Origin: Selenomonadales bacterium
GTDB taxonomy: Bacteria > Bacillota > Negativicutes > RGIG982
DNA: 8,116 bases
Direction: 5' to 3'
Assembly (NCBI GenBank): GCA_017390595.1
Contig: JAFPBC010000157.1
Coordinates: 1 to 8,116, forward strand
Position numbers and translations under genes: made by a program. Below are positions 1 to 6,488 of this stretch, one piece after another; the first letter of the stretch is position 1, and each line of letters begins with the position of its first letter. Below the pieces are notes generated by a model. That model made no database searches. It saw nothing but the letters and a program-made list of their open reading frames with translations, and had not been told where the DNA came from.

Positions 1-517
1 CGTCCATCAAAAGAACTTTCGGCTGTACCGCCAAGGCTCTGGCAATACACAATCGTTGTTGCTGACCGCCTGACAATCCCAGCGCATTCTTTTTGAGTCT
101 GTCCTTGACCTCATCCCAGATCGCCGCATCACGCAAAGCACGCTCTACGATCTCGTCCAATTCTACCCGATTGGAAATACCATGCGTTCGAGGTCCATAC
201 GCAACATTATCATAGATGCTCATAGGAAACGGATTCGGCTTTTGGAACACCATACCGATATCTTTACGAAGTTGATTCACATCGATCTCTTTAGCAAAAA
301 TATCAACACCCGCATAACGAATATCACCACTGATCTTAACGCTTGGAATTAGATCATTCATACGATTGAGCGTTTTTAAAAACGTAGACTTTCCGCAACC
401 CGAAGGCCCGATAAAAGCAGTAATATTCTTTTCCGGGATCTCAATATTGATATTATCCAATGCTTGATGTTCGCCATACCAAAGACACATATTTTTTACT
501 GTAATAATATTACTCAT
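1..517 (-). CDS. pstB: Phosphate ABC transporter ATP-binding protein PstB (3' part cut off by window edge)
   Basis: PstB is the cytoplasmic ATPase that powers PstSCAB high-affinity phosphate import. I translated 172 residues from the ATG at 517; the family is about 250 aa, so roughly the last third lies outside the window. Visible motifs are Walker A GPSGCGKST (residues 37-45), the Q-loop region FQKPNPFP, the ABC signature LSGGQQQR and the start of Walker B (VLLMD) at the edge. The NPFPMSIYDNVAYGPR segment after the Q-loop is characteristic of PstB within the ABC family. The start codon overlaps the pstA stop as ATGA (514-517), and an AAGGAG Shine-Dalgarno lies about 7 bases upstream, inside the end of pstA, so translation is probably coupled. 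The D-loop, H-loop and any downstream phoU cannot be seen. Identification is very secure. Confidence 0.97.
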   Translation of the reverse strand, partial: MSNIITVKNMCLWYGEHQALDNINIEIPEKNITAFIGPSGCGKSTFLKTLNRMNDLIPSVKISGDIRYAGVDIFAKEIDVNQLRKDIGMVFQKPNPFPMSIYDNVAYGPRTHGISNRVELDEIVERALRDAAIWDEVKDRLKKNALGLSGGQQQRLCIARALAVQPKVLLMD

Positions 518-1371
518 ACTCTTCTCCTTTTCGTATAATGACTCTGCACAAACGTCGCCGCAAAGTTGATCAACACAGTCAAAATCATCAGGATCGCAGC
601 AATGGCAAACGCCACGCCGAATTCACCTTGCTCTTTCGCATAAACATAAAGAGCAACTGTCAAAGTAGCTCCCGGTGATGCCAAGCCGTTTATCAGCCCG
701 TTCAGTGCATGTGCAAATCCCGCCGTAAAAAGCAACGCCGCAGATTCACCCAGAATACGTCCTACCGATAAAATACAACCTGTAACGATACCATCTACAC
801 ACCCGGGAAGAACTACCGTGCGGATCACACGCCACTTGCCTGCCCCCAAACCGAATGCACCTTCACGATAGGACTGAGGAACAGTCTTCAGACTCTCTTG
901 TGTCGTACGCATAATAGTCGGAAGGTTCATAATGACCAAGGTTAATGCCCCCGCCATCAGACAAGTGCCCATACTGTTGGAAAACAAGAGCATCCCGACC
1001 AGACCATATATGATAGAGGGGATACCGGATAATGTTTCTGCCGCATATTCGATCATACCGACGATCTTCCGATCAGAAGCATATTCAGTCAGATAAATAG
1101 CCGCACCTACGCCAAGAGGCAATACGATAAGCATCGTTGCCAATACAATATATATCGTGTTTACAATATCAGGCAGAATGCCAATGCGTTCCGTCAGATA
1201 ACTTGGCTTGCCGGACAATAGTTCCCAAGTAATATTCGGAACTCCTTCCAGTAAAACATATACCAGAAGAAATACGACCAACACTGCTGTCAATATAGCA
1301 GAGGCTATCATCAAAGTTCTCATTAGAAGCTCAAAGCCTTTTCTCTTTTTCGATAATGATTGATTTAACAT
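514..1371 (-). CDS. pstA: Phosphate ABC transporter permease PstA
   Basis: This is one of the two membrane subunits of the phosphate-specific ABC importer, pairing with PstC to form the translocation path. At 285 aa it is close to the usual length. The N-terminus is basic and followed by a hydrophobic helix (about residues 18-41). Further membrane segments lie near 68-95, 110-132, 137-152, 188-216 and 250-275. The cytoplasmic EAA loop that contacts PstB reads REGAFGLGAGKWRVIRTVVLPG without its last residues, at about 169-189, with the invariant Gly at 175. A conserved GRILGESAA stretch (204-212) follows, as is typical of PstA. The start is well supported: AAGGAG sits 6 bases upstream, overlapping the end of pstC, which is only 3 bases away. 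The gene overlaps pstB by 4 bases. PstA and PstC are paralogues; the position after pstC and the GRILGES loop favour PstA. Confidence 0.96.
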   Translation of the reverse strand: MLNQSLSKKRKGFELLMRTLMIASAILTAVLVVFLLVYVLLEGVPNITWELLSGKPSYLTERIGILPDIVNTIYIVLATMLIVLPLGVGAAIYLTEYASDRKIVGMIEYAAETLSGIPSIIYGLVGMLLFSNSMGTCLMAGALTLVIMNLPTIMRTTQESLKTVPQSYREGAFGLGAGKWRVIRTVVLPGCVDGIVTGCILSVGRILGESAALLFTAGFAHALNGLINGLASPGATLTVALYVYAKEQGEFGVAFAIAAILMILTVLINFAATFVQSHYTKRRRV

Positions 1372-1374
1372 GAT

Positions 1375-2322
1375 CTACTCCTTTTCTCTCTTGAGCAAAA
1401 AGTTCAAAGCAGCATTGATCAACATGATAAAAAAGAACAATACCAACGCGATCGAAAACAACGCTTGCTGCTGCAGTCCGCTCGAATAAGCCATTTCACT
1501 AGCTACAGCAGTCGTTAAGAAACGCACACTCTGAAACAGCGAGTCAGGCATATTGGGTACATTCCCTGCAACCATCATGACTGCCATAGCCTCCCCGATA
1601 GCTCTTCCTACTCCGAGCACGACAGCCGCCGCAATACCGCTTTTAGCGGCAGGTACAGATACCTTGAAATACGTTTCGATCGGTGTTGCCCCCAACGCAA
1701 AAGAAGCATCTTCATATTCTTTCGGAACAGCATCAAGCGCAGTAACAGACATTTTTATGATAGACGGCAGTATCATGATCGCCAGAACAACGATCGCCGC
1801 CAATAAGCTTGCACCATCAGGCACATCGAACACCTTGCGGATCCCCGGTACCAGTACCAACATCCCTACCAAACCATAGACGACGGAAGGGATCCCCGCA
1901 AGCATACTGACAGCAGACTGCATCACAGATTTTACCCTGGGAGATGCCAGCTTAGACAGATACACAGCCGTCATAAACCCGATCGGAACACCGATCACGA
2001 TAGCACCGAGAGTCCCATAGATACTGGTCAAAATAAACGGTAATATTCCATATCTGGCTTCGGCGGCAGTAGATGCCCACTCTTCACCGAACAAAAAATC
2101 GAACAGACCGATCTCACGAATCGCAGGTATGCCCGAAATGACTAAATATACCGTAATTACCAGTACACAACCTACCGCAATCAGCCCCAAGAGCAAAAAG
2201 ATGCCATGTATGATATGCTCTATCGTTTGATGTCTACTCTTTTTATCCCAACTATTAAGGCTCTGCAATGGATCAATTTTTCTCATTGTACGATTTTTAT
2301 TTGTATTTTCTTTAATTGGCAT
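1375..2322 (-). CDS. pstC: Phosphate ABC transporter permease PstC
   Basis: This is the second membrane subunit of the phosphate importer. It is 315 aa, the usual size. A hydrophilic N-terminus of about 38 residues precedes the first membrane helix (about 39-63). Further helices lie near 95-122, 135-158, 172-190, 226-252 and 287-310. The EAA loop for docking with PstB is at about 203-229 (EDASFALGATPIETYFK..., with Gly at 211), followed by the conserved GRAIGEAMAV stretch (239-248). The start ATG at 2322 has a GAGGG element 8 bases upstream. A second ATG at codon 13 has no ribosome site, so the longer form is preferred. The gap to pstS is 61 bases and contains a strong hairpin; the gap to pstA is 3 bases. 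A long open frame on the opposite strand inside this gene is a shadow. Confidence 0.96.
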   Translation of the reverse strand: MPIKENTNKNRTMRKIDPLQSLNSWDKKSRHQTIEHIIHGIFLLLGLIAVGCVLVITVYLVISGIPAIREIGLFDFLFGEEWASTAAEARYGILPFILTSIYGTLGAIVIGVPIGFMTAVYLSKLASPRVKSVMQSAVSMLAGIPSVVYGLVGMLVLVPGIRKVFDVPDGASLLAAIVVLAIMILPSIIKMSVTALDAVPKEYEDASFALGATPIETYFKVSVPAAKSGIAAAVVLGVGRAIGEAMAVMMVAGNVPNMPDSLFQSVRFLTTAVASEMAYSSGLQQQALFSIALVLFFFIMLINAALNFLLKREKE

Positions 2323-2339
2323 ATTCTAATCCCTCATAG

Positions 2340-2375
2340 CAGATACGACGGCCAACAGTGAGACCGTCGTATCTG
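2340..2375. promoter_or_regulatory. Perfect 12-bp inverted repeat (hairpin) between pstS and pstC
   Basis: Arms CAGATACGACGG (2340-2351) and CCGTCGTATCTG (2364-2375) pair perfectly around a 12-base loop. The hairpin begins 8 bases after the pstS stop codon in the minus-strand transcript. Reading minus, no U-run follows it, so it should not be an efficient intrinsic terminator for the operon. It is more likely an mRNA-stabilising or partial attenuating element that raises pstS over pstCAB. A stem-loop after pstS with this effect is described for the Bacillus subtilis pst operon. Reading plus, it is followed directly by a T-rich run (2376-2383) and would look like an intrinsic terminator. Confidence 0.8.
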
Positions 2376-2383
2376 TTTATTTT

Positions 2384-3196
2384 TTAATTGGCAGGAACGA
2401 CACCTGCTGCAGAGATGATCCCATGCGCTGCAGATGAGGTAATGTAATCAAAGAACTTTTGCGCACCTTCAGTAAGTTTCACATCACCTTTGGTCACCAG
2501 CACGAACGGTCTTTGTACCACATAACTGCCATCCTTGATATTCGCTTCGTTAGCAGCGATGCCATTGATCGTCAACGCTTTTACGCTATCTTTTACAGAA
2601 GCAACAGACGCATAACCGATCGCATTCGGATTCTGTGCAACAGTAGTGATAACATCCCCTGTCGATGTCAGCTCTTGACGATACTTACAACCGTCTTTTG
2701 TGTTCGTGATAGACTCAAATCCATCACGAGTACCGGAGCCTGCCTCACGTCCTATAAGAACGATCTCTGCATTACTGCCGCCAAGTTGAGACCAGTTTGT
2801 TATCTCGCCGCGATAAATTTGGGCAACCTTTTCCAGTCCCAGATCAGAAACGGGATTATTGGGATTGACGATCACCGCAATACCATCATAAGCAAGAACA
2901 GTTGCCTTCAGTCCGCGATCTTGTTCCGATTTCTTCAACTCACGCGAAGAAAGTCCGATATCGCAGCGACCTTCTTGAACAGCCTTGATACCCGAACCCG
3001 AACCCGTTGGATTGTAAGTAAAACGAATACCCGTCTCATTCTGGAACGACTCACCCAATGCCCCGATCACCTTTTCCATAGAAGTAGAACCATCGGTAGA
3101 AACCGAACCGACCGTTTTTCCACCGCCTCCGCAACCTGCCAATGCAAACATCGCCATAACAGCAAGCATTACCATAGCAATCATCTTTTTCATCAT
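2384..3196 (-). CDS. pstS: Phosphate-binding lipoprotein PstS
   Basis: PstS captures phosphate outside the membrane and delivers it to PstCA. The preferred start is the first of two adjacent ATGs (3196 and 3193), with GGGG 5 or 8 bases upstream. The frame stays open to 3274, but that extension lacks a ribosome site and would bury the signal peptide. From 3196 the protein is 270 aa. It has a basic start (MMKKM), a hydrophobic segment and the lipobox LAGC with Cys at residue 22, followed by a glycine run, so it is a membrane-anchored lipoprotein. Binding-site motifs match the family: TDGSTS (34-39), NPTGSGSG (62-69), the CDIGLSSRE segment with Asp79, and GREAGSGTRDGFES (149 onward). It is the first gene of the pst operon, behind its own promoter and after a terminator, consistent with phosphate-starvation control. 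Confidence 0.96.
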   Translation of the reverse strand: MMKKMIAMVMLAVMAMFALAGCGGGGKTVGSVSTDGSTSMEKVIGALGESFQNETGIRFTYNPTGSGSGIKAVQEGRCDIGLSSRELKKSEQDRGLKATVLAYDGIAVIVNPNNPVSDLGLEKVAQIYRGEITNWSQLGGSNAEIVLIGREAGSGTRDGFESITNTKDGCKYRQELTSTGDVITTVAQNPNAIGYASVASVKDSVKALTINGIAANEANIKDGSYVVQRPFVLVTKGDVKLTEGAQKFFDYITSSAAHGIISAAGVVPAN

Positions 3197-3248
3197 TCTT
3201 TCCCCTTTCAACAATCTCTTTATTTTGCAACTCCTTGTTACAAGTATC

Positions 3249-3303
3249 ATTTTAGATTTCCCATGTGAAATCAAAAATACAAGTAATGTGAAACTTAAGT
3301 CAA
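3249..3303 (-). promoter_or_regulatory. Putative pst operon promoter with candidate Pho box repeats
   Basis: This region lies between the upstream terminator and pstS. On the minus strand two exact TTTCACAT repeats occur at 3293-3286 and 3270-3263, with starts 23 bases apart. A TAAAAT hexamer (3254-3249) follows the second repeat by 8 bases. This resembles phosphate-regulated promoters in which an activator box replaces the -35 element upstream of the -10. An alternative constitutive-type reading is TTGACT (3303-3298) with an 18-base spacer to TATTTT (3279-3274). The 5' leader to the pstS start would be about 45 to 75 bases. That the repeats bind a PhoP/PhoB-type regulator is inference from their position ahead of pstS. 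Confidence 0.45.
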
Positions 3304-3322
3304 ATCAACTATCTCAACAAAT

Positions 3323-3364
3323 AAAAAAGAAACGGTATGACTTTGGTCATACCGTTTCTTTTTT
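3323..3364 (-). terminator. Intrinsic terminator after cvfB (bidirectional in form)
   Basis: A perfect 19-bp inverted repeat (3323-3341 and 3346-3364) has a 4-base loop. The GC-containing core (GAAACGGTATGAC and its complement) is flanked by six A and six T, so a U-run follows the core stem in either direction. It lies 37 bases after the cvfB stop and ahead of the pst promoter. It should therefore end the yqeK-LCP-rsfS-cvfB transcript and shield pstS from read-through. No plus-strand gene needs it, so minus is the relevant direction. Confidence 0.9.
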
Positions 3365-3401
3365 ATTTGCATCATACTGCCACATCAAGCAGCATACTTC
3401 T

Positions 3402-4274
3402 TTATTGCTCTTTCAGATGTGTCCAACCATCTTTTTGTTCGATCTTACCGCTCTTCATCAAGCGACCGAGCGCACGTTTAAATGCACTTTTGCTGAGCTG
3501 GAACTTCGCTTTGATAACATCAGCCGATGTATCATCGCTGTACGGCATCTTACCGCCGCGTTCCGTAAGCATCGCAAGGATCGTCTCGGCATCCGTATCC
3601 ATCGCAAGCTCTTTCTGCTGACGCATCGACACATTGATACGACCGTCTTCACGAACGAACGTTACGCGAACTTCGATCTCCTCGCCGACTTTCGGGCGAT
3701 ATGTCATCTCATCAAAATGAAGGAAAGCAATATAACGCTCCTTCGTAAAGAGAAACGCACCGTTATCGCCGTAGTTATAGAGCGAGCCTGTAACCTTTGT
3801 ACCACGTTCAACCCCTTCTGCCGAACGCGACGCACGACGAAGCGCATCTTCGACCTCCATCGTCACGGCCAATCTGCCCGACTTGTCCGAATACAAGAGT
3901 ACCCAGACGAGGTCGCCTTCTTTGACGCGACCACGCATCCCTGCGAACGGCATAAAAATACCACGCTCTGCACCGACATCGACGAACGCGCCGTCACGCG
4001 ATGTATTGATAACACGTACACGCGCAACTTGACCTTCGCGCATCTTCGGTACACGCATACTTGCCGTCAAACGACCTTTCGGGTCACGATAAAGGAACAC
4101 CTTCACCTCATCACCGATCGCAACAGGGCTCGTCTGCTGTTGTTTGTGGAGCAAAATATCATCAGAAGTATTGCCCGTTCCCGCATCGAGGAACGTACCG
4201 ATCTCGCTCTCACGAACAGCCTTCAATACTCTTACCGTACTCGGCTGCAACTTCTCCGAAATCATTTTTTCCAT
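3402..4274 (-). CDS. cvfB: CvfB-family S1 RNA-binding protein with C-terminal winged helix
   Basis: This 290-aa protein matches the CvfB/YitL family, cytoplasmic RNA-binding proteins whose best-known member affects virulence gene expression in Staphylococcus aureus; the precise molecular role is unclear. Three OB/S1-like units are visible. The first (about 11-73) has VGDEVKVFLYRDPKGRLTAS-type strands. The second is a canonical S1 domain (about 80-139: GQVARVRVINTSRDGAFVDV, then GIFMPF). The third (about 157-218) ends in GRINVSMR. Residues 226-287 form the family's winged-helix domain (SKSAFKRALGRLMKSGKIEQ). The ATG at 4274 overlaps rsfS by 13 bases and has GAGG 10 bases upstream. An alternative ATG at 4265 (codon 4) forms an exact ATGA with the rsfS stop. 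Either start implies translational coupling. The long open frame on the opposite strand here is a shadow. Confidence 0.88.
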   Translation of the reverse strand: MEKMISEKLQPSTVRVLKAVRESEIGTFLDAGTGNTSDDILLHKQQQTSPVAIGDEVKVFLYRDPKGRLTASMRVPKMREGQVARVRVINTSRDGAFVDVGAERGIFMPFAGMRGRVKEGDLVWVLLYSDKSGRLAVTMEVEDALRRASRSAEGVERGTKVTGSLYNYGDNGAFLFTKERYIAFLHFDEMTYRPKVGEEIEVRVTFVREDGRINVSMRQQKELAMDTDAETILAMLTERGGKMPYSDDTSADVIKAKFQLSKSAFKRALGRLMKSGKIEQKDGWTHLKEQ

Positions 4275-4633
4275 ATAAGACTTGCCTCTTCTTCATAAAC
4301 TTCCTGCGGTGCATCGCCCCACAAACGTTCCAAATGATAGAACTCGCGCTCTTCCGTCAAGAAGATGTGTGCAACACACGTACCGTAATCGAGAAGCACC
4401 CAACGGCCTTCGCGATAACCTTCACGATGGATAGCCTGATGGCCTGCTTCCTGCAATTTTTCTTCAATATTATCGGCAATAGCCTTTACCTGCGGTACAG
4501 ACGTACCACTGCAAATAATAAAGTAATCTGCTACAAGCGACACATTCTGCATATCGATGAATACGATATCCTGTGCTTTTTTGTCGGATGCAGCTTCTGC
4601 GATCATTTGTTTCAAGCTTTTTTCAGTCGTCAT
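4262..4633 (-). CDS. rsfS: Ribosomal silencing factor RsfS
   Basis: RsfS (formerly YbeB/Iojap) binds protein L14 of the large ribosomal subunit and blocks joining with the 30S subunit, damping translation when nutrients are short. The 123-aa length is typical. The family core is clear: DIVFIDMQNVSLVADYFIICSGTS (without its last residues, about 22-42), QVKAIADNIEEKL, GRWVLLDYGTCVAHIF (about 76-91) and REFYHLERLWGDAP (about 96-109). The start ATG at 4633 has AAGGAG 7 bases upstream. That ribosome site overlaps the stop codon of the preceding LCP gene, 12 bases away. The 3' end overlaps cvfB. Placement after yqeK matches the common Firmicutes arrangement. Identification is secure. Confidence 0.96.
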   Translation of the reverse strand: MTTEKSLKQMIAEAASDKKAQDIVFIDMQNVSLVADYFIICSGTSVPQVKAIADNIEEKLQEAGHQAIHREGYREGRWVLLDYGTCVAHIFLTEEREFYHLERLWGDAPQEVYEEEASLIWKK

Positions 4634-4645
4634 TATGACACTCCT

Positions 4646-5821
4646 TTAACCTTCTGTTTTATTTGTCGTCGTTTCAGACTCTTTTTTATCTTCTTTTTTT
4701 GCTTCTTCCTGCGTCGGAGCAGGTGTCGGCTCAGGTGCCTTCTCTTCCTGTGGTGGCGGTTCTATTTTGAAGATACGATGGAATATCGCATCGACCTTCA
4801 CCGGATCAACGCTCCAATACGAACCTTGTGCATCAGATTGCGATTGTCCCGGCAGTATCTCGCCAAACATCATATCGGACTGATATTCTGACAGCACATT
4901 CGCAATACGAAGCAGAGGATAGAACGTCAGATTCGTATCCGACTGCTCGCTCAAGATAGACAAGATAGACGGCACATCAAACATCGTACCGACCGTCGCA
5001 TGTTGGTCTATGATGGCTTTCACCAATCGTTGTTGACGTTTCATACGACCGAACTCACCGAGATCGGGGTCACGATAACGAATATATTGCTGTGCTTTTT
5101 CGCCATCGAGCGTCTGATATCCTTTTTTTAAATCGATCGTAAATCCATCATACGAATCAGTATATGACATATCTTTTTCTACATACAGATCGATACCGCC
5201 AAGCTCATCAAGCACCTGCGTGAACACCGCATGATCGACCGTCGCGTAATACGGTATCGTAATACCGAGATATCCCTCTACCATGCGAAGTGCCAGCGGT
5301 GTACCGCCTTGTCGGTAGATATCCTTCAGTGCAACAGCCTCTGTCCGACCTTCAAGCGGAATACGCGTATCCGACGGGATCGATACCATTGCCGCCGTCT
5401 CATCTTCGGTATTCACGACAAAAAGCACCGCGCTGTCCGCCTGTCCGTACAGTCCATCCTGCGCCGTATCATCGACACCCAAAAGCAGTACATTGATCGT
5501 CTGCTGTGATGCTGCCTTTTTCTCATCGGCAGTTGCCGAAGCAAGTGCACTCGCACTCCATACAGGAACCGTGCGTACAGGCACTGCAGCAGGCTCTTCC
5601 ACAACTTGTACAGGCTCTTCGGGCACCGTTTCTTCTACGGTCGTCTCTATTCCCATCATATCTCTTGCAGCATGGTATGCCCAGTTACAAGCCATACCGA
5701 TGCCCCATATAAGCATCGCCAAAACAGCCAGCGCAACGAACACACGCTTCCAGCGCAATCGCTTCAGAAGAGGTTTCTTCTTACGTGGCTTCTTTCTGAC
5801 TACTCGTCTATTATCGCTCAT
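4646..5821 (-). CDS. LCP (LytR-CpsA-Psr) family envelope protein, active site divergent
   Basis: LCP proteins are membrane-anchored enzymes that typically transfer undecaprenyl-linked polymers onto peptidoglycan; older annotations call them transcriptional attenuators. The 391-aa protein has a very basic cytoplasmic start (about 5-25), one membrane helix (about 26-49), a Glu/Val/Pro-rich linker (60-108), and an LCP domain (about 109-275). Family landmarks are NVLLLGVDD (110-118), Asp129, SIPSDTRI (147-154), IPYYATVDH (189-197), LGGIDLYVEKDM (207-218) and RYRDPDLGEFGRMKRQQR (248-265). The C-terminus (about 353-391) is a Pro/Glu/Lys/Thr-rich tail, probably disordered. Two arginines usual in the catalytic pocket are replaced, by Gln127 and Ser150. 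The gene overlaps yqeK by 11 bases. Its ribosome site is weak, so it may rely on coupled re-initiation. The polymer substrate is unknown. Confidence 0.9.
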   Translation of the reverse strand: MSDNRRVVRKKPRKKKPLLKRLRWKRVFVALAVLAMLIWGIGMACNWAYHAARDMMGIETTVEETVPEEPVQVVEEPAAVPVRTVPVWSASALASATADEKKAASQQTINVLLLGVDDTAQDGLYGQADSAVLFVVNTEDETAAMVSIPSDTRIPLEGRTEAVALKDIYRQGGTPLALRMVEGYLGITIPYYATVDHAVFTQVLDELGGIDLYVEKDMSYTDSYDGFTIDLKKGYQTLDGEKAQQYIRYRDPDLGEFGRMKRQQRLVKAIIDQHATVGTMFDVPSILSILSEQSDTNLTFYPLLRIANVLSEYQSDMMFGEILPGQSQSDAQGSYWSVDPVKVDAIFHRIFKIEPPPQEEKAPEPTPAPTQEEAKKEDKKESETTTNKTEG

Positions 5822-6380
5822 TCATCAACAACTCATTTCGTGCCAAAATGGTATTCGGATGAAGAAGTCCTCTGCCGTGGATCACGTGCGCGATAGACTG
5901 ATCAAACGCGGCAACCATTGCGCGCGACAGATCCTCCTCTGCAAGCTTACGCAGAAGCTCCACACCATCATAATCCCTGCTCGGTTCTATCATATCGGCA
6001 AGATAAACGATACGCTCAAGCGTCGTCATCTGTTCTCTGCCGACCGTATGATAAGCGATCGCATCCAATACCGCGTTATTTTCTACTCCGTATACGTGTT
6101 TTGCCAAATATACACCGAGCGGTGCGTGCAACAAGATCGGAGACTGTCTGTCAATTTCCGCAACAGGAATATCGCGACGTACGCACTCCTCAATAAGCGC
6201 ACTCGTCGGATACACTCTCGCACAATCGTGAAGCCATGCCGCAAGTTCCGCCTCCTGCTCATCTACGCCATATAACTTCGCCAGACGAACAGACACCTCG
6301 GCAACACCGCGCGTATGTACGAATCGGTCACGTTTTAACTTCTTCTCCAGATCCGCAATGATATCTGCAAGCATCATCAT
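5811..6380 (-). CDS. yqeK: YqeK-type HD phosphohydrolase (Ap4A hydrolase)
   Basis: YqeK is a metal-dependent HD-domain enzyme. Characterised Gram-positive members split diadenosine tetraphosphate symmetrically to ADP, clearing a stress nucleotide. Metal ligands are all present, numbered from the longest reading at 6386: His24 (HTRGV), His53-Asp54 (AAWLHDCAR), His87 (LLHAPLG), His113 (AYHTVG) and Asp131 (YLADMIEP). Length is about 189-191 aa, normal for the family. The frame opens with a GTG at 6386, followed by three consecutive ATGs from 6380. I chose 6380 because GGTGAG sits 5 bases upstream; the GTG itself lacks a good ribosome site. It is the first gene of the yqeK-LCP-rsfS-cvfB unit, behind a strong promoter, and overlaps the LCP gene by 11 bases. 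In many Firmicutes nadD precedes yqeK; here it does not. Confidence 0.93.
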   Translation of the reverse strand: MMMLADIIADLEKKLKRDRFVHTRGVAEVSVRLAKLYGVDEQEAELAAWLHDCARVYPTSALIEECVRRDIPVAEIDRQSPILLHAPLGVYLAKHVYGVENNAVLDAIAYHTVGREQMTTLERIVYLADMIEPSRDYDGVELLRKLAEEDLSRAMVAAFDQSIAHVIHGRGLLHPNTILARNELLMNER

Positions 6381-6449
6381 ATACACTCACCACTCATCTA
6401 TCATTCGTCATCAAACGATAACGAAAAAATATCTTCATAGAATCTCTTT

Positions 6450-6458
6450 ATAATACCA
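6450..6458 (-). promoter_or_regulatory. Possible second (proximal) extended -10 promoter for yqeK
   Basis: The minus strand reads TGGTATTAT, a TGn extended -10 with five of six consensus bases in the hexamer. No good -35 element is seen 16-18 bases upstream (TTCGTG at best). It lies 71 bases downstream of the stronger upstream promoter and shares its TGGTAT core. A start here would give a yqeK leader of about 60 bases without either inverted repeat. Support is by eye only. Confidence 0.3.
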
Positions 6459-6461
6459 CAA

Positions 6462-6477
6462 TCGTGCGTTAGCACGA
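6462..6477. repeat. Short inverted repeat in the yqeK leader
   Basis: TCGTGC (6462-6467) and GCACGA (6472-6477) form a GC-rich 6-bp stem with a 4-base loop. No U-run follows on the minus strand, so this is not an intrinsic terminator. It sits just upstream of the proximal -10-like element and inside the leader of a transcript from the distal promoter, so it could be an RNA hairpin or a protein site. Confidence 0.45.
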
Positions 6478-6488
6478 ACAGCAAAACG

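Noticed and set aside
2459..3268. A 269-codon open frame on the plus strand antisense to pstS
   Set aside because: Its composition is atypical, it has no domain, and pstS on the other strand has every family motif and a signal peptide.
3197..3274. Longer PstS form starting at 3274
   Set aside because: The extra 26 residues would place a basic stretch before the lipoprotein signal, lack a ribosome site and overlap the promoter region; the 3196 start has a GGGG site at proper distance.
3225..4298. A 357-codon open frame on the plus strand covering cvfB
   Set aside because: It lies antisense to a clear S1-domain gene, its translation is rich in Arg, His, Thr and Cys with no recognisable domain, and it runs through a strong terminator. 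It is a shadow of codon bias in cvfB.
5493..6275. A 260-codon plus-strand frame across the LCP and yqeK genes
   Set aside because: It spans the junction of two well-supported minus-strand genes and shows no protein-family signal.
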